A stretch of DNA of 64,000 nt from Fusobacterium sp. (GTDB lineage Bacteria; Fusobacteriota; Fusobacteriia; Fusobacteriales; Fusobacteriaceae). Positions 51,736 to 61,938 of this stretch are shown here, in pieces. Below the pieces are notes generated by a model. That model was given only the letters and a program-made list of their open reading frames with translations. It searched no databases and was not told the DNA's origin. The stretch covers positions 15,372 to 79,371 of the forward strand of contig NZ_JAWDXO010000023.1 of NCBI RefSeq assembly GCF_032477075.1, written 5' to 3'. Made by a program: the position numbers and the translations under genes. Within the stretch, counting starts at the first letter, position 1. Each line of letters begins with the position of its first letter.

Positions 51736-53013
51736 TTAATCTAAAATTTTATTTTCACATACATCAATGATTGTTTGAGCAGATAAATAAAGTCTTCTAG
51801 GAATACTTTCAATACTTATCCATTCTTTTCCTGGTGTGTGAGCATTTGCTCCAGCTAATCCCAATCCTTCTAAAATAGGTTTTCCAGATGCCATAGCATG
51901 CCCTGCATCTGTTCCGCCTCCTGTATTTGGAAGAAGTCCTAAATTTTTACCTAATGAATGATATATATTAACTGCATTTTGTACCAGTACTTTTCCTTTT
52001 TCATTTGTACTAAATGGAGGTCTTTTAGGAGAAAATTCAATAGAAATTTTACTTCCACTTAATTTCTTTTGATTTGATTTTTCTTCCAATTTTTTTAATA
52101 CTTCATTAAGTTTTTCTTCATTTGGATATCTTATATCAGCATATAATACTGCATTTTCTGGAATAACATTTAAAGTTTTTTCTGAACCGCTTTCAAAAGC
52201 AGTCCAGTTAAATCTTAGTTTATCTTTTCCCTCATCTAGATCTTTTGTTCTTGAAACTAAATCAGCACCTTCTATGATGGTATTTATTCCACTATCAGGA
52301 TCTGCTCCAGCATGAGCACTCAATCCTTTTATTTCTACTTTTATTTTTCCTGTTCCTGATGTTCCCATAACTAAAATTTCCTGTCCAGCAGAAGTGGGTT
52401 CATATGAGAGAACCATATCACTTTTTGCAGCTTCAGCTGCTATCAAGTCTTTTGATCCAGCTGATCCTATTTCTTCATCAGTATTAAAAATAACTGTAAT
52501 AGTATCATAATTCTTAAAATCCATTTTCTTCAAAAGATTTAAAGTATGTAAAATTACTGCTACCCCTGATTTTGCATCTCCTACTCCTGGTCCATAGATT
52601 TTATCTCCCTCTACTTTCCAGGGTGCATTTTTTAATGTTCCTTTTGGATAAACTGTGTCCATATGTGCCATCATCAAAATTTTCTTACTTCCATTCCCTT
52701 TGAATTTGGCCAGAACATTTTTTCCTTTTCCTTCATTTAGAGGTGTCTCTAAAGTAACTTTTCCACCAAGTTCCTCCAATTGTTTCTTTAAGTAATTTCC
52801 TAATTTAAGTAATCCTTCATTATCATCACTAAAGCTTTCCATTGTTACAATATTCTGTAGAGTATTTATAACTGCTGGAACCTCTTCCTTTGCATTGTCC
52901 AGTAATTGTTGATTCACTTCTTTTGTCTGGGGTTTAAAAGCATTTTTACTTGTTTCCTTTCCATAAATAAAAATACTTAAACTTAAAAATAATAATAAAG
53001 TTATAATTTTCAT
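51736..53013 (-). CDS. Exported M20 family glutamate carboxypeptidase-like peptidase
   Basis: This is a 425-residue zinc peptidase with an N-terminal signal peptide (MKIITLLLFLSLSIFIYG), so it works in the periplasm. Metal and catalytic motifs are MMAHMDTVYPKG (His, Asp), GPGVGDAKSG (bridging Asp) and FNTDEEIGSAGS (Glu pair); the dimerisation domain contains GLSAHAGADPD. It is close in style to carboxypeptidase G2, which removes C-terminal glutamate. GGGAG precedes ATG. It has no operon partner. Confidence 0.9.
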   Translation of the reverse strand: MKIITLLLFLSLSIFIYGKETSKNAFKPQTKEVNQQLLDNAKEEVPAVINTLQNIVTMESFSDDNEGLLKLGNYLKKQLEELGGKVTLETPLNEGKGKNVLAKFKGNGSKKILMMAHMDTVYPKGTLKNAPWKVEGDKIYGPGVGDAKSGVAVILHTLNLLKKMDFKNYDTITVIFNTDEEIGSAGSKDLIAAEAAKSDMVLSYEPTSAGQEILVMGTSGTGKIKVEIKGLSAHAGADPDSGINTIIEGADLVSRTKDLDEGKDKLRFNWTAFESGSEKTLNVIPENAVLYADIRYPNEEKLNEVLKKLEEKSNQKKLSGSKISIEFSPKRPPFSTNEKGKVLVQNAVNIYHSLGKNLGLLPNTGGGTDAGHAMASGKPILEGLGLAGANAHTPGKEWISIESIPRRLYLSAQTIIDVCENKILD

Positions 53014-53176
53014 ATTTCACTCCCTTTATAAATTTTTTGTTCTGTTTATATAAAGACCAAAACCATAACATAGTGAATAATATATTAAATTACATAATTT
53101 TATCTCTTTTTTATCTTTCTAAAGATAAAATTAATTTTAAAATTTACATCTATTTTTCTTTTCAAAAAATATTTTA

Positions 53177-54313
53177 TTATAATTTTTTCTCTATTCCTAT
53201 TCCTGTAATAACTTCTTTTCTAGTAGTTTTTATTTCATAGCCATAAAGATTTCCATCATGTGAATCATAGTGATTTAATCCCACAGTAAAAGTAATTTTC
53301 ATTGAACTATCAGATTTATAACGTAATCCAAGATTAAATTGATGAGCACTTAGTTGCATCATATCCCCAGTTGGGTGAGAATTTTGTCCTTTATCTATAT
53401 ATCCATACCCTAATAATAAATCAAACTTCTCATTTAGTACTTGTTCAAATCCAAATAAATATTCATTAGTATCCTTAAATTTATGATATAATTCCTTATC
53501 CATTTTCTTCTTACTTTCAAAAATTCTATTATAAGTAAAAAATATGCTCTGTAATTCATTTAACTTGTATTCTGCACCTAAGGAAAGAACACTTGGAAAA
53601 TCTTTTCTCTGATCTACTGCAAATTTTGCTAAAAGCGTTTCTGCAATATGACCATCATCTGTTGTTATATGCCCATCATAATTTAATTTTGTTTCAGCTA
53701 AATATTTAATTCCCAAATTTAAATTTTTATCAAGTTGATAAAACAGCGATATTTCTGGTGCAAATCCTGTTGCAGTAATTTTTGATTTTACACCTTGACC
53801 AGTTATAACATAGCCTTCAGCTTCTATTTTTGAATATAAGGCTCTTCCTCCTAATCCTATTGCTAAATTATCTTTTAATTTATAGGTAAATCCCAAAATT
53901 ATTCCCGGATTAAAAGATGTTACATTTAAATTTTCAATTCTATTGTATGAAACTTTATATTTTAAGAATCCTCCTTGACCTAAAGAACCTGCCCCGAAGT
54001 AAAATCCATAGTTTTCTGTATTATGAACATATGAAAGACTTGGTGCAAACTGTGATGTACTAGTTTCTAAAAAAGTATTATTTCTAAGTTTAAGTTTGTA
54101 ATCAGGAAATATTACTAAGGTTCCACCATATATATAATCCCCAGTTCCTAAAAATATTGTAGAACTTGGATTTGAAAATACTGCTTCTGTGGAGATATAT
54201 GCTGCTTGAGCAGGATTTCCAAAAGAAATAACACTTGAACTTGTTCCTATTTCTATTCCTCCAAGGGAAAAAGTCACTTTAGAAATCAATAAAAATAAAA
54301 TTATTTTTTTCAT
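53177..54313 (-). CDS. FadL/OmpP1-type outer-membrane transporter
   Basis: This is a 378-residue barrel protein with a signal peptide (MKKIILFLLISKVTFSLG). Near the N-terminus of the mature protein lies SFGNPAQAAYISTEAVFSNPSS, in the style of the FadL family signature NPAgla. Many amphipathic strands follow, and the last one ends in IEKKL. Members pass long-chain fatty acids or other hydrophobic compounds across the outer membrane. ATG 54313 has AAGGAG six bases upstream and gives the proper signal peptide; the open frame to 54340 does not. Confidence 0.8.
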   Translation of the reverse strand: MKKIILFLLISKVTFSLGGIEIGTSSSVISFGNPAQAAYISTEAVFSNPSSTIFLGTGDYIYGGTLVIFPDYKLKLRNNTFLETSTSQFAPSLSYVHNTENYGFYFGAGSLGQGGFLKYKVSYNRIENLNVTSFNPGIILGFTYKLKDNLAIGLGGRALYSKIEAEGYVITGQGVKSKITATGFAPEISLFYQLDKNLNLGIKYLAETKLNYDGHITTDDGHIAETLLAKFAVDQRKDFPSVLSLGAEYKLNELQSIFFTYNRIFESKKKMDKELYHKFKDTNEYLFGFEQVLNEKFDLLLGYGYIDKGQNSHPTGDMMQLSAHQFNLGLRYKSDSSMKITFTVGLNHYDSHDGNLYGYEIKTTRKEVITGIGIEKKL

Positions 54314-54340
54314 ATTTACTCCTTTTGTATACTTATTCAT

Positions 54341-54815
54341 ATTAATCCAAGTTTTTTCAGCTATTCACATAACATTATTATTTAATTCTATTAATTTTTT
54401 ATTACAATAACTCTTACTAAATTCCTTTATTCTATAGAGTAAATTTTTATTTTTAGCTCTCTTTGTCAACATAAATTCTTGAATTATATAAAAGAATAAA
54501 ACAATAATAATTTTCTTATTAAAAAAATTATAAAATGAATTTATTGAAAAAAATTAAAAATTATCTTAATTCAAAAAAAATTTTAAAAATATTAAAATTT
54601 TTTCAATATAAAAAATGACATACAAAATTGTTTTATTATTGTTAAAATATTATTTTTTTGTATACAAAAATTTATAAACTACTCTAGATTTAAAGAAAGT
54701 TTTATTTTTAGACCGTATTAAATACATCTTTTTTATTTCATAACAATACACCTGTGATTTTATGTCTTTTTTTACATTTTGAATACTTTAAAAATTATCT
54801 TTTTTGAAAAAATAT
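54341..54815. other. Long AT-rich intergenic region
   Basis: No open frame or structured RNA is recognised. It is made of A and T runs between the divergent porin and sigma-factor genes and leads to the sigma-gene promoter. Confidence 0.5.
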
Positions 54816-54844
54816 TTGACTTTATTTGTAAAAAAAGGTACACT
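54816..54844 (+). promoter_or_regulatory. Promoter of the sigma-factor gene
   Basis: TTGACT (54816-54821) and TACACT (54839-54844) are 17 bases apart, about 76 bases before the ATG. Confidence 0.65.
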
Positions 54845-54920
54845 AGAAATATGAAATATAATTTCAATCAATGGTTTTCCAACAGAAATAAAATTACCAT
54901 ATAAATTTGGAGGTGGTTCT

Positions 54921-55523
54921 ATGACAAATTTAGAATTAATTTATCGGGCAAGAAAAGGAAATGAAGAAGCTGCTAATAGGATATTTAAAGAATATAATAA
55001 TCTTATTCTTTTAACAGCTAAAAAATATTTTTTTTATGGTGCTGATCACGATGATGTCATTCAAGAAGCTTCTATTGGTCTTATAAAAGCAATTCATTCA
55101 TTTTGCGAAGGTAAAAATGCATCATTTAAGACATTTGCTTTCCTATGCATTAAAAGACAATTAATTACAGCTATTAAAAGTTCTAATTCAGGAAAACAAA
55201 GAATATTAAATATTGCTATAAGTAATTCTTCTGAAATAATATCAAAAAATTATGAGAATACAAGTATCAATATGTTTTCCTCTACTTCATTTAATAATCC
55301 TGAAGACTCATGTATATCAAAAGAAAAAATGAAATTGCTTAAAAAATTTATTAAGTCAAATCTAAGTAAGATGGAGAATGAAATTCTTGAATATATGCTG
55401 CTTGAAATGACTTATACTGAAATAGCTGAAATACTGGATAGAGAACCTAAAAGTATTGACAATGCAATTCAGAGAATCAAGAAAAAAATAAAAGTATTTA
55501 TTAATGAATATGACAGCATCTAA
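54921..55523 (+). CDS. SigH-like sigma-70 family factor
   Basis: This is a 200-residue alternative sigma factor. Region 2 is clear: RKGNEEAANRIFKEYNNLIL, HDDVIQEASIGLIKAIHSF and FKTFAFLCIKRQLITAIKSS. Region 4 (EILEYMLLEMTYTEIAEILD, then KSIDNAIQRIKKKI) is a helix-turn-helix. A Ser/Asn-rich linker separates them, and there is no region 1 or 3. This is the SigH/Spo0H layout. No anti-sigma gene is adjacent, so control would be transcriptional. GGAGGTGG lies before the ATG. Confidence 0.85.
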   Translation: MTNLELIYRARKGNEEAANRIFKEYNNLILLTAKKYFFYGADHDDVIQEASIGLIKAIHSFCEGKNASFKTFAFLCIKRQLITAIKSSNSGKQRILNIAISNSSEIISKNYENTSINMFSSTSFNNPEDSCISKEKMKLLKKFIKSNLSKMENEILEYMLLEMTYTEIAEILDREPKSIDNAIQRIKKKIKVFINEYDSI

Positions 55524-55534
55524 ATAAAAATAAT

Positions 55535-55568
55535 AAAAGAGAATTCTTTTTAAAAAGAATTCTCTTTT
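55535..55568. terminator. Bidirectional terminator, perfect 34-base palindrome
   Basis: AAAAGAGAATTCTTTTT (55535-55551) is exactly complementary to 55552-55568. It serves the converging sigma-factor and DUF4139 genes. Confidence 0.85.
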
Positions 55569-55605
55569 ATCATACTTTCCAGACTTTAATTTTTTATTTT
55601 AAATA

Positions 55606-57591
55606 TTATTTTAATGAATAAATATAGTTACTGTATTCTTTTTTTAATATCTGTATTTTAACAGTATTTTCCTCAATTTTATTATTTATGTTTTCTATAT
55701 CCTTGTCAAGCTCTACCAATCTTTTTATATATTCTTTTCCTTGAGTTGAATCATTTTTTACTGTATCTATATTTTTTCTAATTCTATCCTGCTCAGTAAG
55801 CTTTGCAGCATAAGCTCCTTTCAAATTGGTAAGTTCCATGTTTATATTTTCTACTTCCTGATGAAGTGAAGCAGCTTTCTTAAATAAGTTTTGCACATCT
55901 TTTGGAATAGAACTATTAGAAGAATATGCCATAAGTGTTTTACTGTCTAAATTTGAAAGATATATACTTTCAGTTTTTATTATTTCTTCTTTTACTGGAA
56001 ATTTTAGTTCTTTATTAGAAGGAAGTTCTATTTCAAAACGATAAATTGCAGCAGTTTTTTCATAATATTTTTGAGGTTCAATCAATTTTGAATTTTGTAT
56101 AAAAGGATGTTCCAAAATAATATTTTTTAAATTTTTACTACTATTTTTAAAATGGTATACCCTTTCATAAATATCTCTTTTATTTATTTTTAACACTCCA
56201 TCACTTACAGATACAAAATCAGAATAATTTTTAAGTGAAGTTGAAATAATTCCACTAACTGATAAATCATCACCATAAGATATCATTCTGGTTTCATTTT
56301 CTGGAAGAAATTCTAAAAGTGCATCTCCAACATATGTACCATCATCATATACTGTAATGGGCCCAGCAGGAAGCTTCATTCCAGAACTATTCTTAAAACT
56401 TACTCCTAGTACAGGATTTGTATTCATATCCATTCTAGCACTTCCTCCATCAAATATAGAGAGTTTTTTTATTTCAAATGCACCTTCCATAAGTGGAATC
56501 ATAGCACTCTGCTGACGTTCTAAAGTTATTGGTTTAGGCGATGTAAAAACAAACATTTCTCCTGCACTTCTTACATTGGTAACAGGAGTATTTCCAGCTC
56601 TGCCTGAATCTCTTTTAAAACTAAATTTTGAAGCTTTCTCAAAACTCATATCTGCATATGCCATTTCAGATATTTCAGATATTTCAGAAAAACCGCTTTC
56701 ATGTACTTTTGCATTTGCAAATCCTGCAATTGATAAAGGTAATATAGGTCTATTTAAATGATAAGGAGGATATAACTCTTGTATAAAAGAGACAGGACGA
56801 CCTGTAACAAGAGATAATTCCACATCTTTCCAATCCATTTCACCAACATTATCAACTATAGCCCAACCTTGAAAATAAGGTTTTTTTTCTGTTATATCAA
56901 ATCTATATGTTGCCTTCCAAACAGGACTTGCTATAACATAACTTATTTCAATTTCTCTTTTTTTATCTCCAGCTAAATATATGTTTATACTTTTAATATT
57001 TTGATTTTTAGATTCTAATATAAATTCTAAAGCCCTATTAATATCATCTGCAATCTTTTTATCAGTGAAATTATAAGAAGTAATTTCATCTATTTTTATT
57101 AATTCAATTCCTTCTTTAGTTAAAATAGATAAAATTCCTCCATCAATAATCCCATCTGCAGTTTTTATTTTTTTTACTTCAGCTCCCATAATTTTCCCTG
57201 TTATCTTTTTATCAGTAGAAATTTCTATTTCTGCTCCACGCAAAGCATTTAAAATTTCAATAAGTGTAGGGTTATTTTCTAAATTAATACTGAGGCTTTC
57301 AAGGGTTCTTCTGAAAGTTTCTTCAGAAGAATAGCTTATAAGAGGCAATTCTGTAGTTGGATCATAAATTATCATAGATTTTAAAACATCATTTAAAGCA
57401 TTTTTTTCAAATAAAAAAGATAATTTTGAACTATTTTCAAGATAGCCTTTATGTTCGAAATATCCTACCCCTGAAGAATAAAGAGTTACTTTTTTAATAG
57501 GAACTTCACTGTTCTTTGAAACATCTGCTTTTAAGTTTACACTTCTCCCCAAGAATAAACTCATAAAAAGTAATAAAAATATAAATTGCAT
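55606..57591 (-). CDS. DUF4139 domain protein (exported)
   Basis: This is a 661-residue exported protein. A signal peptide (MQFIFLLLFMSLFLG) is followed by strand-rich sequence opening VPIKKVTLYSSGVGYFEHKG, the typical start of DUF4139 proteins. The middle has SYVIASPVWKATYRF and AIVDNVGEMDWKDVELSLVT, the hallmark of the family. The last ~100 residues form a coiled coil (ENINMELTNLKGAYAAKLTE). Function is unknown; family members are envelope proteins. Confidence 0.8.
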   Translation of the reverse strand: MQFIFLLLFMSLFLGRSVNLKADVSKNSEVPIKKVTLYSSGVGYFEHKGYLENSSKLSFLFEKNALNDVLKSMIIYDPTTELPLISYSSEETFRRTLESLSINLENNPTLIEILNALRGAEIEISTDKKITGKIMGAEVKKIKTADGIIDGGILSILTKEGIELIKIDEITSYNFTDKKIADDINRALEFILESKNQNIKSINIYLAGDKKREIEISYVIASPVWKATYRFDITEKKPYFQGWAIVDNVGEMDWKDVELSLVTGRPVSFIQELYPPYHLNRPILPLSIAGFANAKVHESGFSEISEISEMAYADMSFEKASKFSFKRDSGRAGNTPVTNVRSAGEMFVFTSPKPITLERQQSAMIPLMEGAFEIKKLSIFDGGSARMDMNTNPVLGVSFKNSSGMKLPAGPITVYDDGTYVGDALLEFLPENETRMISYGDDLSVSGIISTSLKNYSDFVSVSDGVLKINKRDIYERVYHFKNSSKNLKNIILEHPFIQNSKLIEPQKYYEKTAAIYRFEIELPSNKELKFPVKEEIIKTESIYLSNLDSKTLMAYSSNSSIPKDVQNLFKKAASLHQEVENINMELTNLKGAYAAKLTEQDRIRKNIDTVKNDSTQGKEYIKRLVELDKDIENINNKIEENTVKIQILKKEYSNYIYSLK

Positions 57592-57843
57592 AATTCCTCC
57601 TTACATGAAATATGAGATAAAATTTAACATATTATTAATGTGTAACTTCTTTATAATTAAATAACCTTGATATTTGTTTAATTAGGGGATTCTAATTTGA
57701 ATCAGCTGTTATTTTTGCAGATATCATATTTTCTATTTTTATGTTTTTCGGCTGACTTAATAAGCCATTACATTTTTATCTTTGGGTATTTTCTATATTT
57801 TCATCAGATTTATATCAAGTTTTAACTTTTAATATTCAGAAAA

Positions 57844-58602
57844 TTAAGATATATTTTGATATTTATTCAAAATTTCTTTCCCTTCAGCTGCTATAAATAA
57901 TTTGTTTCCATGCTCTGAAACATATATAAGAGCTTCTTTCATAGCAGGTATATCTCCAAGTTTTTCATAACATAAAGCTGAGTAATATTTAGAAAAACAC
58001 TTACTGCAGGGAACATTTTCTTGTTGAAATTTTTTTTCATAGTAATCAATTACTTTTTGATATTCTCCATCAAGTCTATCAAGATGAACAGCTATTTCTT
58101 TTATTAATTTTTTTAAACGATCAACCATACTGTCTTTATTTCCAATATGAATATTTTTATTGTTTTTATCTTCAGAAGCAGCAGTAATATTTTTATAACA
58201 TTCCTGCAAATAAGCATTATAATGTTCTACCATTGCTCTATCTCCATCTACAGCATAAAATACACACAAGTTATAATAATATGCAGCTTTAAAAGTAGAG
58301 TTTTTTTCCAGTTTATCTAATGGAATATTTTCAGCAGTTAATATTGCTTTTTTTATATCTCCATTTGAGAAATATCCAACAGAAAGATTAAGGGTAACAA
58401 AAAAATATTCCATCCTGTTTTTTATTATTTTTTTATCAAGAATATTTTTATTCATTTTAATATAGGTTTCAGGATCACATTGTATATCAAGAACAACTGA
58501 AGGTTCTTTTATTTTTTTTAAAATATAGAAGTTTTTTCCTAAAATCACTGCCAAACTTAAAACTGTTATTATAGCCAGACTCCAAATAACTGTAGATATC
58601 AT
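57844..58602 (-). CDS. Membrane-anchored TPR-like protein, unknown
   Basis: This is a 252-residue protein with one N-terminal membrane helix (ISTVIWSLAIITVLSLAVIL) and a helical remainder in TPR-like pairs (TAENIPLDKLEKNSTFKAAYYYNL, shortened here to its pattern of helix-turn-helix). CSKCFSKYYSALCYEKLGD has a CxxC pair. No family is recognised. GGGGGA lies about eight bases before ATG 58602. Confidence 0.55.
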   Translation of the reverse strand: MISTVIWSLAIITVLSLAVILGKNFYILKKIKEPSVVLDIQCDPETYIKMNKNILDKKIIKNRMEYFFVTLNLSVGYFSNGDIKKAILTAENIPLDKLEKNSTFKAAYYYNLCVFYAVDGDRAMVEHYNAYLQECYKNITAASEDKNNKNIHIGNKDSMVDRLKKLIKEIAVHLDRLDGEYQKVIDYYEKKFQQENVPCSKCFSKYYSALCYEKLGDIPAMKEALIYVSEHGNKLFIAAEGKEILNKYQNIS

Positions 58603-58974
58603 TGTATTTTTCCCCCAAACCCCTTAATAAATTTTATAAAAATTTTTATTCACTCATTGTAAAACATTTCTTTGATATTTTATCTTAGATCTATATTTTA
58701 TAAAATATCATAAGAAAAGTTATAAAAATCATTTCAATTCCAAATAAAAATATATAATTTTTTTAGTATAAATTTCTCTGAAAAAATTAATCAAACTTCA
58801 TTTATATAATATCTTATTTTAATAAAAATTTCTACCTAATATTAAGTTTTATCTTTTTTCATTATGTAGCTAATATTTTTTATTTATATATTTCATTATT
58901 TTAAAGAGAGTCAATGTTGTATTCTTCTTGTATATATAGTATAATTTATAGGAAGAATTTAAAATACTTATGAG
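58603..58974. other. AT-rich divergent intergenic region
   Basis: No gene is visible. It contains the promoter of the aminopeptidase gene near 58917-58945 and otherwise only A/T-rich sequence. Confidence 0.5.
58917..58945 (+). promoter_or_regulatory. Promoter of the aminopeptidase-glycosyltransferase operon
   Basis: TTGTAT (58917-58922) and TATAAT (58940-58945) are 17 bases apart. Confidence 0.7.
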
Positions 58975-58983
58975 GTGAATATT

Positions 58984-60099
58984 GTGGATCAAAGAATTGA
59001 AAAATTAGCTAAAAATCTTATCAGCCACTCTTGCAGAATAGAAAAAGGCGAAAAAGTTTTAATAGAATCTTTTGGAGAAGCTTCTAAAAATCTGGTGAAA
59101 GCCTTAATAAAAGAAACATACGCAGCTGGGGGATATCCATTTGTTACAAATAAAGATCAAACTCTATTAAGAGAACTATTAAAAGGGTGCAGTATAGAGC
59201 AAATAAAAATGATGGCTAAATATGAACTTGAAAGAATGAAGGATATGGATGCCTACATTGCCATCAGAGGAACTGATAATTCTACTGAAATGTCAGATAT
59301 AGCTTCTGATAAAATGAAAATATATTCTGAATATTTTACTAATCCTGTTCATTTAAATGAAAGAGTAAATAATACTAAATGGGTAGTTCTAAGATATCCA
59401 AATAATTCTATGGCTCAGCTTGCAGGTACATCTCTTGAAGCATTTGAAGATTTTTATTTTGATGTATGCTGTTTAGATTATTCTAAAATGGAAAAGGCTA
59501 TGGAATCTTTATCAATTCTTTTAAACAAAACTGATAAAGTAAGGATAAAAGGAAATGGTACTGATATATCTTTTTCTATTAAAAATATTCCAAATGTAAA
59601 ATGTTATGGACTTAGAAATATTCCTGATGGAGAAATATATACTGCTCCTGTTAAAGACAGTGTCAATAGAGTTATTTCTTATAACACACCATCTAACTAT
59701 CAGGGATTTACATTTGAAAATATAACTTTTGAATTTAAAGATGGAAAAATAATAAAAGCTGCAAGTAATGATAGTGACAAAATCAATCAAATTTTAGATA
59801 CTGATGAAGGAGCAAGATATATAGGAGAATTTGCTATTGGAGTTAATCCATATGTTTTAAAGCCTATGAAAGATACTCTTTTTGATGAAAAAATAGCTGG
59901 AAGCATCCACTTTACACCTGGACAGGCCTATAAAGCTGCAGATAATGGAAATAATTCAAGTATTCACTGGGACCTTGTTTTAATTCAAAGAGAAGAATGG
60001 GGTGGAGGAGAAATCTGGTTTGATGATGTTCTCATCAGAAAAGATGGTATCTTTGTTATTGATGAATTAAAAGTATTAAATCCAGAAAACTTAAAATAA
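58984..60099 (+). CDS. M29-family (AmpS-type) aminopeptidase
   Basis: This is a 371-residue metallo-aminopeptidase. The N-terminal domain has KGEKVLIESFGEASKNLVKAL. The metal-binding C-terminal part contains NIPDGEIYTAPVKDSVN, GARYIGEFAIGVNP, GSIHFTPGQAY, NNSSIHWDLVLI and WFDDVLIRKDG, all typical of M29. It trims N-terminal residues from peptides in the cytoplasm. The start is GTG 58984, six bases after GAGGTG; another GTG three codons earlier overlaps that site. Confidence 0.9.
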   Translation: MDQRIEKLAKNLISHSCRIEKGEKVLIESFGEASKNLVKALIKETYAAGGYPFVTNKDQTLLRELLKGCSIEQIKMMAKYELERMKDMDAYIAIRGTDNSTEMSDIASDKMKIYSEYFTNPVHLNERVNNTKWVVLRYPNNSMAQLAGTSLEAFEDFYFDVCCLDYSKMEKAMESLSILLNKTDKVRIKGNGTDISFSIKNIPNVKCYGLRNIPDGEIYTAPVKDSVNRVISYNTPSNYQGFTFENITFEFKDGKIIKAASNDSDKINQILDTDEGARYIGEFAIGVNPYVLKPMKDTLFDEKIAGSIHFTPGQAYKAADNGNNSSIHWDLVLIQREEWGGGEIWFDDVLIRKDGIFVIDELKVLNPENLK

Positions 60100-60115
60100 T
60101 TTACTAGGAGGAATA

Positions 60116-61918
60116 ATGAATATTCTTATGGCGCTTTCTCAGCTGGAAGTAACTGGAGCGGAGGTTTATGCTGTTACTCTTGGTGATGAACTTATTAAGA
60201 GAGGAAATAATGTAATTATAGTCTCAGATACTCTTACAAAGGAAAGCAAGGCTAAATATATAAAATTAGAATTTAACAAAAGAGGTTTTAAGGAACGTAT
60301 AAATCAGATAAAAACTCTTTTAAGAATAATAAAAGAAAATGATATACACATAGTTCATGCACATTCAAGAGCTTCTTCATGGAGCTCTCAAATAGCATGT
60401 AAAATTGCTGGGATACCTCTTGTTACATCTACACATGGAAGACAGCCAGTACATTTGAGCAGAAAAATATTTAAAGCATTTGGAGATTTGACTATTCCTG
60501 TATGTGAAAATATTCAGAAACATCTAATAAATGAGCTTGGAGTTTCATCTAAAAATACTGTGGTATTAAGAAATCCTGTCAATACTTTAGAATATCCTTT
60601 TGTTCCTCAAAAAAAAGATGGGAGCAAAAAAATTCTTTCTATAATTGGAAGACTTTCTGGTCCTAAAGGAGAAGTGGCTTATAAACTGCTGGAAATACTT
60701 TCACAAATGGAAAATCTTGAAATAAGACTGATTGGAGGAAAGGATATTCCTGAAAAATTTCAAAAATTCTTTAAAAATGAAAATATAAAATTTATGGGAT
60801 ATGTAAGTGATGTTCCTGAAAAAATAAAAGAATCTGATATTGTCATAGGAGCTGGAAGAGTAGCAGTTGAGGGTATTTTATCTGGTAAACCTGTTATAGC
60901 TATTGGTGAAGCTAAATATATTGGACTTATTACTAATAACAATTTAGCTGAAGCTCTTGCTTCAAATTTTGGTGATATAGAATTTAACAATTCTGAAAAT
61001 TTTAACTGGAATCAAATAAAAGATGATATAGAATCAGCTTTCACTCTTACTGAAAAAGAATTGTCAGATTTAAGAGAGAGTATAGAAAAAGAATTTGATT
61101 TGAATATAATTACTGATAAAATTGAAAAGATATATGCCAGATTATATGTTCTTAAAAGAAAATATGATATTCCTGTAATCATGTATCATCGAGTAGTTAA
61201 TGATGAGAATGAAGGGGGAGTTCATGGAACATACATTACTGCAAAGAAATTTGATGAACATATGAGATATTTGAAAGAACATGGTTATTGTCCTATAACT
61301 TTTAAAGAGCTTTTAAAGATAAACTACAGAAATAGATTTAATAATGGAAAAAAATATGTTATACTTACCTTTGATGACGGATATGAAGATAATTATAAAA
61401 TTGCATTTCCCATCTTGAAAAAATATCAATTTAAGTGTATTATATATTTAGTATCACACCTAAATTACAATAAATGGGATGTTGAAGTTCCTGAGAATCC
61501 TGAAAAAGAGTTCACTCTTATGACATGGGATATGATAAAGGAAATGCAGGAATATGGTATAGAATTTGGCGGTCATACTATGACACATCAAAAACTTGCT
61601 CACATACCTTTTGAGCAGGCAAAGAAAGAAATAACTATATCTACACAATTCTTAGAAGAAAAATTAGGAGAAAAGCTTGTATGTTTTGCGTATCCTTATG
61701 GAGATCTTAATGAACAGGTTAAGGAATTTGTCAGAAATTCTGGTTACTCTTTTGCTGTGGCGACTGATTCAGGAGATTTATCATTTTCTGAAGATTTATT
61801 TCAAATCAGGAGAATTGGTATTTTTCCTACAAATAATATGTTAAGTTTTAAAAGAAAAGTACATGGAAATTATAATTTTATTAAACTTAGACGAGAACAT
61901 AAATCCTCTAAGTCTTAA
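60116..61918 (+). CDS. Fusion of glycosyltransferase (GT4-like) and polysaccharide deacetylase
   Basis: This is a 600-residue protein with two enzymes in one chain. Residues 1-345 are a GT-B glycosyltransferase (MNILMALSQLEVTGAEVYAV, STHGRQPVHLSRKIFKAFGD, IIGRLSGPKGEVAYKLLEIL, VIGAGRVAVEGILSGKPVIA). Residues ~350-600 are a NodB-type deacetylase: VIMYHRVV, then TFDDGYEDN near 417-425 with the catalytic Asp and metal Asp, GGHTMTH near 486 (HxxxH) and CFAYPYGDLN. It could add and then deacetylate a sugar on a surface polysaccharide or lipid. There is no signal peptide. It lies 16 bases after the aminopeptidase gene with its own AGGAGG. Confidence 0.9.
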   Translation: MNILMALSQLEVTGAEVYAVTLGDELIKRGNNVIIVSDTLTKESKAKYIKLEFNKRGFKERINQIKTLLRIIKENDIHIVHAHSRASSWSSQIACKIAGIPLVTSTHGRQPVHLSRKIFKAFGDLTIPVCENIQKHLINELGVSSKNTVVLRNPVNTLEYPFVPQKKDGSKKILSIIGRLSGPKGEVAYKLLEILSQMENLEIRLIGGKDIPEKFQKFFKNENIKFMGYVSDVPEKIKESDIVIGAGRVAVEGILSGKPVIAIGEAKYIGLITNNNLAEALASNFGDIEFNNSENFNWNQIKDDIESAFTLTEKELSDLRESIEKEFDLNIITDKIEKIYARLYVLKRKYDIPVIMYHRVVNDENEGGVHGTYITAKKFDEHMRYLKEHGYCPITFKELLKINYRNRFNNGKKYVILTFDDGYEDNYKIAFPILKKYQFKCIIYLVSHLNYNKWDVEVPENPEKEFTLMTWDMIKEMQEYGIEFGGHTMTHQKLAHIPFEQAKKEITISTQFLEEKLGEKLVCFAYPYGDLNEQVKEFVRNSGYSFAVATDSGDLSFSEDLFQIRRIGIFPTNNMLSFKRKVHGNYNFIKLRREHKSSKS

Positions 61919-61938
61919 TTTTACTGGGGAGGTTTTTC

